A stretch of DNA of 64,000 bases from Carettochelys insculpta (lineage: Eukaryota > Chordata > Testudines > Carettochelyidae). The stretch lies in the NCBI RefSeq assembly GCF_033958435.1, contig NC_134138.1:184010798-184074797 (forward strand), given 5' to 3'. Positions 26,721 to 37,200 of the stretch are shown in pieces. Position 1 is the first letter of the stretch, and each line of letters begins with the position of its first letter. The translations under genes and the position numbers were made by a program. The notes under the pieces were generated by a model. The model was not told the origin of the DNA. It did not search any database and worked only from the letters and a program-made list of their open reading frames with translations.

Positions 26721-28559
26721 ATTTAATTAGCACTGATGTTACATGCCCATCTCTCTATCCCCTCATTTCTTTCACTCCAAGCATCGACAGAAGTGAATTG
26801 TGTCTCATGAAAGCTTAAGTATTCATACACTTGTGAGTTTTTAAGGTGCCACTGGACAAACAGACTAACATGGCTACCTCTCTGAAAGCTCTCATAAAAA
26901 TCAAAATCTCAGAAACTTTTTCAAACTGTTCTTACTAAAAATATTGTTGATAGTGAAGAAAAGGCCAATTTTTGCCCCATTACATTGTCACAAATCTGGA
27001 GTGCCAATAGTCATTTTAGGTTCAAGGTAGTGTATTGATCGAGAATATGTATTGATCCTTTCAGACAAAACAAAACAAGGGGGCATTGAATGAGACAGGA
27101 AAACTCATACATTCAAACCTGTTAAAAGAAAGCATTTTTTTAGCAAGATGCACAATTATGCTGTGAAATTCCTTGTCCTAAGATATCATGGAGGCCAGGA
27201 GCTTAGCTGGATCTGGAAACAGATAATAAGACTAAATAGAGTAATAAGTTTGTCCATGTTGTCTCTCATATTATGGGACCAATATAGCTACAACCACACA
27301 GCAAAAGAGAAATAGTAATAATAATATTAATTATTATTGTTTTATAAAAGAGCTCTGTGATGGATATAAATCCACAAACTTTGGATCATTAACCAACCTC
27401 TAACTCTTCAGATTTGGGAAGATACTTTCCAAGGAGGGAAGTTATTTCACAACCAGTCACTTTCTTCCTCAGAAGCACCACAGTCACAGACTGGCTGCTA
27501 GATTAGATGGGTCCACTGCTGTGATCTGATAGGGCAATTCCAAACATCTCAGGTATTGAACAAAGAGTTTGGCCTGCTGTTTTTAATTTTTTTAATGGCA
27601 CAGCTCGGTCATTTCATTTCTGTAACTCTATAACTGGCTCCTTTTTAATTATTCAGCATCTCTACCTCTTCTCTTGAGTATGATAACTTGATACGATAGT
27701 TCTGTATATGTCTGAACAATACCTTGATGTGAGGAGCCTTCTGGCAGTAGATAAGCTCTCCTTACTTGTGTATAATGATGGCACACTTTATTATTTTTAT
27801 GGAGCTATGCAGAGAAGCACTGTTCTGAGACCAGCAGAATCCCTACAAAAGGTTGGCAACACAACATCTATGTTCAGGCAGCAAAAAACACAATATTTAA
27901 ATAAACTCATAAAAATTCAAGCCCAGTAAAAAAGATTCTTTTATCCTCTTTTACAAATAGTGAGTTTTATGAAGACTCTTAGATTCAGAGCACTGGAAGT
28001 TTAAATCCTCTATTCTCAGAGCAGCTGCTACCCATAGAAGGCAAGCAGCAGAAGCCTTTCACTCTATTTTGGAGTAGTTCTCTCCCACAGAATGAGAGGG
28101 CAATCCATTCTGCATGCTCATTCAAGGCTGGATCAAATACCACCAAAGCCAATGGAAAAATTCTCTGTGATTTCAGTGGGCTTTGGATTGGGCCTAGGAG
28201 CCATGGCCTCTCTGAAAAAGAACCAAGGACTGCTAACTGGTGTATTATGTGATGTACATCGATGTTCAGTAGAATAAGACTGAGATTTAACTTAGGTCAC
28301 CAATCTGTTCTGAGGTAGTAATTTTCAGGAACAAATTAAAACAAATTTAAGCCAAAGGCTGATTCTCTGGAAGTACTGAAAACATATCGGCCTAAAATTG
28401 ATCTAAATTTCAAGACAGATGCCATATGTTTTACAGGTAAAAATGGCAATTATAACAGAAGTCACTTGAAAAAATTTCAAATGGTAGCTTTTCAGAGATT
28501 AAAACTAAAATATATTTAATAAGGCCCGTGAAACAATTCAGTAGCTGGGCATTCACTTA

Positions 28560-28999
28560 GGCTGTGTCTACCCTAGCAAGTTCTTTTGAAAGAGTCTTCA
28601 AAAGAAGGGGGCTCTTTTGAAAGATCCCGCAGAGTGTCTACACGCAAAAAGTGTTCTTTCAAAACTAAATAGAAAGAACATGGCGCTTCTTTCGAAATTG
28701 CTCTTTCACTCCCATTTCAGGAACAGTGCCTTCTTTTGAAAGCCTCTTTGGAAAGAAAATGTGTAGATGCTCCGCAGACCCTTCTTTCGAAAGAGCAGTC
28801 CTCCTGGCACCTGATTTTTCAATCCCTGGCCTGTTCTTTCAAAAGAGCAGGGGCTCTCTGGACACTCTCTTTTGAAAGAGCAGCTCACTTGTTTGATCCG
28901 CTTTTTTGTGCATGGATGCACTCTTTCAAAAGAAGTTCTTTCGGAAGAGATCTTCTGGAAGGGCTTCTTTTGAAAGATCTCTGTAGTGTAGACATAGCT
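28560..28999. mobile_element. Harbinger-like MITE rich in CTTTTGAAAGA
   Basis: It starts GGCTGTGTCTACCCTAGC and ends GTAGTGTAGACATAGCT, flanked by TTA on both sides. The interior repeats TTCTTTTGAAAGA palindromes many times. It is non-coding. Confidence 0.78.
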
Positions 29000-29224
29000 T
29001 TAATAACATCTCAGCATAACTGAGCTCCCCATTTTGCAAACTGTTCCTTGACCCTGTAACTTCACCTTGCTGAATGCTTAAAAGACATGTGTTTGTATTC
29101 TGTGGTGCTTGTGTGGGATAAGGCCTTGAGTTTTGAACATTTGTCCCACTTCCCACAAAAGTGTTAGGCCGTAATGACAGGCATAGTTTGATTTCTATAT
29201 TTGGGAGGGCAGTGCTCCCCCCTG

Positions 29225-29355
29225 CCACACATCCTTCGAACAACTCCCATGGTCCTGATCCTGCAAATGCTTACTGCCTGAATCTATGAGTTACTCTACT
29301 GAAATCAGTGGGGCTATTCACATCCTGCTCATGCACTTAAGTGTTTGCAGGACAG
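29225..29355. repeat. Ancient palindromic amniote repeat
   Basis: GGTCCTGATCCTGCAAATGC at the left and TTAAGTGTTTGCAGGAC at the right are inverted, around an ACTGAAATCAGTGGGG centre. Similar CAATGG-type relics (AAATCAGTGGG or AAGTCAATGG) occur near 21500, 23830 and 28150. Confidence 0.45.
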
Positions 29356-29499
29356 ACCACTACCTTTATATGAGTCTGACTTCCCAGTATAAGTGCATGT
29401 GCAGTAATAATGGTGTTGTGAAGGCATTGTTCAAAACAAAAGAACAAAGGCAAATAGTACCATACATCTAGACAGTACTATATAAACAAAAATCATTCA

Positions 29500-32390
29500 G
29501 TCAGTAATGCATTCCTTTTAATGCTGAGCTCCCATTAGAGCAAAGACTCTATAGCTCCATTTAGTATCCAAGTTTAAGGACAGTGCAGTACTTGAGATTA
29601 AGCCTGGTGTTGGGGAACCACAGCCCATCTCCTGCACTCTGCCTAGGAGTGATGTGGGTCCCTGAGGTCCACAGAGGAAGTAATGAAGAGATAAAATGAA
29701 AGCTGGCCTATGGAGTAGCTGTGGGGTCCCACATTCAACAACAGTTGGACACAATGCAAATGGCATCTGTGCAGTGGGAGTGTAACCCATATACTTTCTG
29801 GGTGTGGCTCATTGTCCCATGTAGTGGCACCTAGACCACTTACACAGAGTAAGACTGTGTCTCTTCTACAGCCTTAGCTGAGAGCTTTTGACACAACCTA
29901 CAGAGGATCCTACATTAAGTTTCAGAGGCTGCAGGTTCCAGTTTGCCTATGTACAGTACTTTCTCCAGGAATTGAAATTAGAGGGATATTTGAGTTTACA
30001 AGGAGGGGTTGGAACATGACTAAATTGCCAACACTGGTAACTAGTTGACCACTGGGGGGACGGGTGGAGAGGGGCCCATGGGGTAGGCAAGCAGTTCAGG
30101 GAAATTGCTGATTGGAAAGGAGGGTTGCAATCTGTGTTACCTTTTGGGTTGAACAAATAGGAAGAATGAACTTTTGCTTCATTTGTTGCCTCTCCCAATG
30201 CTGGACATTTTGTTCTCCTGAGTTTCAGTTTCCTCCTTCAGAGCCTGAGCAGGAGTAGGAGTAGGCAGGGGATTTTGTTCTCTGTTAGGATATCTCTGGG
30301 GAAGGGTCTGGGACAGGGTTGGACTGTGTGTGTCAAGGAGACATTTAAAATCTCCCTGGTTCTACTTGTTTTCACTGCTGGAGACAGCAGCAGCCCCTAG
30401 TTTATGGGGAAGTTCCTGCTCAGGCCTCCGTGGCTCATTAGGATGCATTTCCAGGGAATGGGCCACAGCTGCTGTTGCAAATATCTTTGAGGCAGAAGCT
30501 GAGGGCGTGGGCTAAAGAACAGCATGGAGACTCAGAGGATGATAGATATGCAGCTTCTCTCCAGATCAGAGGAAAGGAATAAGCAGGGTCAGGTCTCCCT
30601 GTGCTCCTGGCCACAGACAGGATCCTGCAGCAGTGTGGCAGGTTCCCAGGATGCTGGTAAATGAAAGTGAGCTGGGACTTTGGTGGTCATGAGGGGCAAG
30701 CAGAGCAGGCCAGAACCCCAGGGTTCTGCACACCCCTGAGGTTTGCCCAGCTGGGGGTTTTACATGATCAGCGGAGCTCAATAGAGAGGAAAGGTATAAT
30801 TGCCTTGTTCACCCATAAGCTGTTTCCCTCAGCTAAGCATATTTGGTGCTTGGGACTTAAGCTGCTGTTTGTCTCTAGCCCCTCACAGCCACTACTGTGC
30901 CCCAGACAATCCCCTGCCCCATCCAGTCTGTGTCTGTTGTATTTTGAGGGTGCCCTGCACACCTTGGTGCTCCGGGGAATCTGTTTCCCACCACTGAGCC
31001 CCAACCATTACTACAGAGGTGGAGCCATTTGGCATAGTTCCATAGCCCACCTGTAATCACTGGTGGAGTGGATGCTTAAGTGATCAGTGAGTGCGTGTGT
31101 GTGTGTGTGTGTTGGGGAGGGGGTGTCAGGAATCAGCTCTCAGTGGGTGCAGCTGCTGTTACCCGCTTTCCCACCCTGGCCTGAGCCCTCCTGTGGTCCC
31201 CTTGTCTGCTGCTGCTTGGGTGTGTGTGTGGGGATGGGGGAGCTGCTTTCTGTAGAAGTGAGAGTGACCCTTCCATGGGTACCAGCCTTGGGTCTCTCCT
31301 GATTAGCTGGCTTGAGAAGCTGCTGCTGGTGCACCCGGAGTGTAGGCAAGGGCTGCAATACATCACCGAGTGGTTACTGTGCGGGGTGACTGAATCTTCT
31401 CTGCACCTGTAGTCTCAACTGCTGTTGTGGAGGTGGGGAGTGGCTGACGGTGCCAAATCTTTCCTTGCACCATGGTCCACCTTCCTATACCCATCCCCTT
31501 AACCCAAGTTTGTTCAAGTGGTTTAGCTGCCAGGGCACCTGATCCCAGTTCTGTTCCCACCTGCAGACCTGATCCCATTCCTGTTGCAATTCCTTCCTCA
31601 TCCCAGGCCACGGCTGCCCCTGGGGTTTGTCTTAGTTCCTTTGTCCATTGACAGCACTGGGAGATAGCTTTTGTTTTCCCTTCTCCCTGTCCATCAGGGC
31701 TGCCTTTCTCCTTCTGGTTCTGCCCCTTGCACCAGGGATCAAGACAGAATATGAGGAAGGTTCGTGCTTGGCTCTTCTGCTGTGGCTACACCTGGAGCGC
31801 CAGCTGGCAGAGGGATGTGGTGATAGAGCAGCTGGAGAGGCCTCTGGCTGCAAGTCCCACAAATTCATCCCTCCATGGGGCACACTAGGAAAAATGGGAG
31901 GAACTGTGGACTCAGGGCACCTTTATTCAATCCCACATCTCTCTCTTTCCTGTTCTCTCTTTTTTCCCCTCACCAGGGATCTCCACCCAATGCCACAGAG
32001 GCAGAGACAGTTTGAATGCTGCCTATGCCCATCCCAGGCAATGTGTTGGAGCCACACAGGGGTCACAGGCACTCCCTCCCCACCCCCATGAGTGCCATGC
32101 TGCTTCTGCTGAGTACAGGGGCAGTCCTGCCCCTCTGCTGCAGCAGAGTGATTCGAAAATGCTACTATTAGGTCATGCTGCTCCAGGGGAGGTGGGACTG
32201 CCCCCACACTAAGCAACATGGCATGTCTGTCGGAAGAGGTGTGCTGGTCATGGGCAGAGCAGTGGCAGGGAAGGGGTTGGTGTAAGGGCGGGCAGGAACA
32301 CTTGGCCAGTGCACCCCTAGAATCCCTACACCAGTTGGCTCTGGCTCATCACATAGTCTAACAAGGAGATTGAGTCTTTGGACACCAAGG
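29500..32390. other. Moderately GC-rich non-coding stretch, unexplained
   Basis: Open frames up to 147 codons occur on both strands without recognisable motifs. It differs in base composition from its AT-rich flanks and might be an old retroelement or the site of the missing MED1-like 5' exon; no splice-compatible exon was identified. Confidence 0.4.
31093..31113. repeat. (TG)n microsatellite
   Basis: About nine TG units within GTGCGTGTGTGTG; flanked by G-rich sequence. Confidence 0.9.
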
Positions 32391-32398
32391 CTGTTTCC

Positions 32399-32837
32399 AC
32401 ACAGGCCACTTCCTTCAGAAGTGGCATGCTAATACATGGAGCAAAAGATGCTAATGAGGCATGAACACAAATTCCCCATGCTTCATTAGCATAATGCCAC
32501 GTGATTTGGAATCCAGAAGACCATTCTTCCGGACTCCAAAATGCTGTGTAGAAGTGCGGCCCCTGGGGAGGGCTTCCGGAAGGATGTGCTTCTTACGGAG
32601 GCCCCTTCTTCCCAAAAATTTTCAGGAAGAAAGGGCCCCTGGAAGAAGGACTTCCTTCCGGAAGCCCCCTTGGGGCCGTGCTTCTACACAGCATTTTGGA
32701 GTCTGGAAGAAGTGTCTTCTGGACTCCAAATCATGTGATGTTATGCTAATGAGGTGCAGTGAATTTGCATCCATGTCTCATTAGCATATTTTGCTCCGTG
32801 TATTAGCATGCCACTTCTGAAGGAAGTAGAAACGGCC
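32399..32837. mobile_element. Harbinger-like foldback MITE rich in CTTCCGGA
   Basis: It starts GGCTGTTTCCACACAGGCC and ends GAAGTAGAAACGGCC, flanked by CAA on both sides. The arms carry GCTAATGAGGCATGAA and its inverse, and the centre repeats CTTCCGGA-like palindromes. Confidence 0.72.
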
Positions 32838-33095
32838 CAAGAGATCACACTTATGCCTGTTTCCATTGCTTATACTCATACTACTATGATCAGATAAAGC
32901 CTGCGCAGCTCTAGCACTGTGCTTAATAAAAGGCTTGGTGAAGGATCAAAAACATCCCAATCGACCTCTTCCTTTCCCCATCCTTTCTTTGTCTCCTCAA
33001 AATCAAACTTTCTGTAGACGAATTCACCCCCACCCCCCCGGAAATTAAAATCCGTAAGAGATGGCATTCTAATACCTATGATGTGACTTGAATAG

Positions 33096-33177
33096 GAAAT
33101 CTTGAGAGAGAGAATTAAAACAGTGAGGGTGTGAAACATGAAATCTTGAGAGAGAGAATTAAAACAGTGAGGGTGTG
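33096..33177. repeat. 38-bp direct duplication at a MITE edge
   Basis: The segment 33096-33133 (starting GAAATCTTGAGAGAGAG and ending GAGGGTGTG) recurs exactly at 33140-33177. The copy unit is 44 bp. Its last 7 bases (33171-33177) are the first bases of the neighbouring MITE end. Confidence 0.85.
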
Positions 33178-33419
33178 TCTACACAGGCACAAATCTTCGG
33201 AATAACCATATTTCGAAGATTACTAATGAGTATTGAATATTCAGCTTCTCATTAGCATTAGGACACTTCCGGCTGCGGCACTTTGAAAGCCCCACTTTCA
33301 AAAGCGTACAGCTCAGCACAGCTACAGGGGGGTCCTTTTCGAAAGGACCTGCCCCTTTCGAAATCGCCTTATTCTGATCAGTGGCTATTTCGAAGATTTG
33401 TGCCCGTGTAGACACACCC
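33171..33419. mobile_element. Harbinger-like MITE with CGAAGATTTGTGCC ends
   Basis: The inverted ends are GGGTGTGTCTACACAGGCAC and GTGCCCGTGTAGACACACCC. The interior repeats TTTCGAAGATT and TTTCGAAAGG. A clean 3-bp target duplication is not visible. The left end is partly duplicated (see 33096-33177). Confidence 0.72.
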
Positions 33420-34133
33420 AGGAAGAAAACAGATTTTATGAAGTTCTTGAGTGGACTTTTCCTTCTGTTTTTTCCATCTTTTTTTGTCTTGAATTGCTAC
33501 TTCAAGACTATTAGGTAATGTTAGTATTCATTACTGATTTGTATCCTGAGAGTTATGCACCTCATTGGTGAGTCATTTAAAAAATTACCCATCAAGAGTT
33601 TAGAGTTCTTTGCCAGATTATATTTAATGACTGACTCAGCCTTAAGTTTCCAATGAGCTCCATGTAGGTATGACATCTGTCCACACAGAACTCAGGGCGG
33701 GGTCAAGGCCTTAATGTCTGTAGTGTCAATGTGTAAAGCGAATATATGCATGCCCAACTAGGCCTGGGTACAGTGAGTCACTTTAATACTTGGGAGACTT
33801 GTCCATGCTTTCTCATCTGAAGTTGTTTTGAAGGGGAGTCTACACTTGTCTGCACAAAACATGGGGAAAAAAAACCCCTAATACAGAGAAATGCACCCTG
33901 AGAAAAATCAATGCAACCTAGTCCAACTACATTCCTGTATGCAAAATTCATGTCCATCCTTCCCTTTTTCCTTACCTGAAGTACAGCATCTATGAACTCA
34001 TCTACACAGTTGAAGCAGAATGGATATAACGAATAAACCATTTTCTTGTTACTGATGATGTAACTTGTAGAACAGAGTGGCATGTATTAGAAAATTTGAA
34101 AATGTTTTCCAGATCCTGTGAAACTTATTTCAG

Positions 34134-34216
34134 CTAGTGCTTTAATGGACAGGCTCCATCTAAAATATGCACAAAAACCATGGATTGAAACTCTGAAACT
34201 TGTACGCCTTTGCATG
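34134..34216 (+). CDS. MED1L: MED1-like, first recognised coding exon
   Basis: The acceptor is TTATTTCAG and the donor is GTAAGG. It starts with the last two bases of a split codon and encodes residues 1-27, including MDRLHLKYAQK and WIETLKLVR, which match the start of the conserved MED1 region. The ATG at 34145 could be the start codon if the upstream exon is non-coding. MED1 itself has about 15 more residues upstream, so a coding 5' exon is also possible. Confidence 0.9.
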
Positions 34217-37200
34217 GTAAGGAATATCAGTAAGTTTTTTTTCTTCTTTTTTGGCAGCTTGAACAGAGGACCGTATTTGACCATAGGGCAAATAATAGAA
34301 ATGTTGCTAATGAATCTGAAAATGTTCTTGGAGTCTAAGAAAACAAGTAAAGCTTTTCTGTGGAGCTTTCCTACTGAGAGCCTGACTTCTGTTTATCTTA
34401 CAATAATAGACATAGATACTTTAAAACTGTGCAACGATCTGTTTCCATGAACTCTTTTGGGCCAAATGCAGAGTTCTTTGGATAATTTTAGCAATTTTCA
34501 AAGCACTATTTAGGAGCTTGAGGCCTTCACTCTGTCTTTTACATCAGTGTGAATTGGCCTGCATAAAGGATGAGTGAGCACTAAGATTGTGACCCCACAA
34601 AGAGACATCCTTAACTCCATGCAATGCGACTAGTCCCAGTGAGTAAGTCACTGCTGGCTTGGGAAGCTCAGGATTTGGCCATTTATAGGGGACTGCAGAA
34701 CAGTAGGGAAGCTCCTATCCATTAGTTTTTATAACTTTAACTTTTAAGATGCTACTTCTTCAGGTTCTCAATGTTGGTGAATGAATTTAAGTATCTCCTT
34801 GTAGAAACAGTGTTGGATCCTCCACCGTCATAATACAGTATGGAAAGAGCAAATCCTGTTTGTGTCCCTGTCCTCCTTCCAGCTTCTTTATTAATAGCAG
34901 GATGGAGAGTTAAAATTGCAGACTCTGGACTTTCAAAATTGCTGCTATTGGGTTGGGGGAAGATTTTTGGAATTTTTTAGAGGGTGCCTACTAGCAAGGA
35001 ATCAGAGAGTTTAATTTCTGAAAACTTCACGTTTACAAATATATCTTGGTCCCTGATCCAGTCAATGCCTATACAAATGAATCCTTACTTAGTGCTCATT
35101 CATTTTCACTCTTCCTGAAGTCAAGAACTTATTAAAGACTTCTGGACTGGCCATAGGAAGCTTGGTGACAGTGACTCATATGGGCCTGCATTTGACCTAA
35201 AGAGTTTGTCCCTTTGTTATTTTAAGTGCTAGGGATGTAAGCTCTTTGGGCCAGGGATCATCTGTTTGTTCTTTGCTTGTACAGCACCTAGTACAATGGA
35301 ATCCAGGCCCCAAACTAGGACTCATCAATGCTATGGTCATACAAAAAATTAAAAAGTTCTTATGTCAAATGCTATAGTATGAAGTTCTCAGTACATTTAG
35401 GTCAATGGGACTCCTCTGGACCTGGGTGGCATTATTTTTACTTATGTGCATAAGTGTGTGTTTGCAGAATCAGAACCATGGTGAACTGTTTTCACCTCTG
35501 TGTGAAATTACAGAATTATTCTGGAGTGAAATAGCTGCTGCCGTTATTTTGGATTGGGTTTGAATCTTTCCAATTCATAGAGAGAATTCAGTTTCCCTTT
35601 GACTTGTGATGTTTGAAATTATCTTTTTACCTCCCTTTTTGTGCTAGGATAAACCACGTCGAGACACCCCACATAATCCTTTACTTTCTTCCTTGGAGAA
35701 GATACAGCGGACTTTAAATGGTAACAAAATGCGAGAAAATTCGTAGTCCGTTGTCAAACGTTCTGTTGAAATTACCTGTATTGGGGGTGGGGAGCAGGTG
35801 GGAGGGGAGAAGAGCGACAGGTAATTGGATGTCTGTGTTCATACTGAGGTAGTGCTCAATCAGGATTAAGACTCCATTGTGCTAAGAACTGCATAAATGC
35901 AGAGGTAAACATATTCCCAAAGAGATTAGATTGATAATTATGTTGAATTGGGTTAAAACGATTCTAAAAGCCTGACCTTGACAATTAACTTCTTCCAATA
36001 ATAACAGCGAGGTAGCTGTGTTAGTCTGTATCTTAACAAAACAAACCAGCAGTCATGTAGCACTTTAAAGACTATCAAAATAATTTATCAGGTGATGAAA
36101 TTTCATGGGGCAGACCTACTTACACTATTTCCAGTACAGCACTATCTTCAGATCCGAAGAAGTGGGTCTGCCCCATGAAAGCTTTATCACCTAATAAATT
36201 ATTTTGTTAGTCTTTAAAGTGCTGCAGGACTGCTTTTTTTTTGTTTTCTTCCAATAAAGCATTCTTCAAGCATTGGTTAATGTTTATTATTAACAATGTT
36301 CTCTTATTTTCGATATTAGTTAAATTATACTTTTGAAGCAAAACAATTGCCATTTTTTCTAATATGCTGAAATCTGACTAAATTTTCCCTTTTCAGCTAA
36401 ATCTTTGTCTACTGTGATGAACAGATTGGAATTTTTATCTAAACAAAAGGGGTAAGTTTGTTTATGTGTAGAATGTAAGTGAAACCAAATGGCCTCAAAT
36501 CCAGTGAGAATTACTACATTGATGACTTGATATTTTGTGAACTTTCTTAGATTGGTATTCTAATGGGCTGAACTGTGGGACAAAGGATATGTAACTCTCT
36601 CCTCTAATTAGTTACTTGTGGCATTTTTAGAAGTGGTTGCTCTGGTGAGATTGAGGAAACCATGGAAAGACTAATGAAAGTCTTTGCTAATCACATTCAC
36701 AGCAGAACTCACAGAAGAGTAGATCACAAGTATGTTCCTTGTTTGAAAATTAGATGCTAACAAACTAACCAAGAAACAAAAAAGCAGTCAAGTAGCACTT
36801 TAAAAACTAACAAAATAATTTATTAGGTGAGCTTTCGTGGGACAGACCCACTTCTTCAGACCATAGCCATACCAGAACAGAATCAATATGTCAGGCACAG
36901 AGAACCAAAAACAATAATCAAGGAGGACAAATCAGAAAAAAAATTATCAAGGTGAGCAAATCAGAGAGTAGAGGGGCCAGGGTGGTGGTGGTCAAGAATT
37001 AGATTAAGCCAAGTATGCAAACGAGCCCCTATAGGGCTCACTAATTATCACCTTGATAATTTTTTTTCTGATTTGTCCACCTTGTTTCTCTGTGCCTTAA
37101 ATATTGAGTCTGTTCTGGTATGGCTATGGTCTGAAGAAGTGGGTCTGTCCCACGAAAGCTCACCTCATAAATTATTGTTAGTCTTTAAAGTGCTACTTGA

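Noticed and set aside
31648..32091. 147-codon plus-strand frame in the 29.5-32.4 kb patch
   Set aside because: No motif, and overlapping frames on the opposite strand are of similar length.
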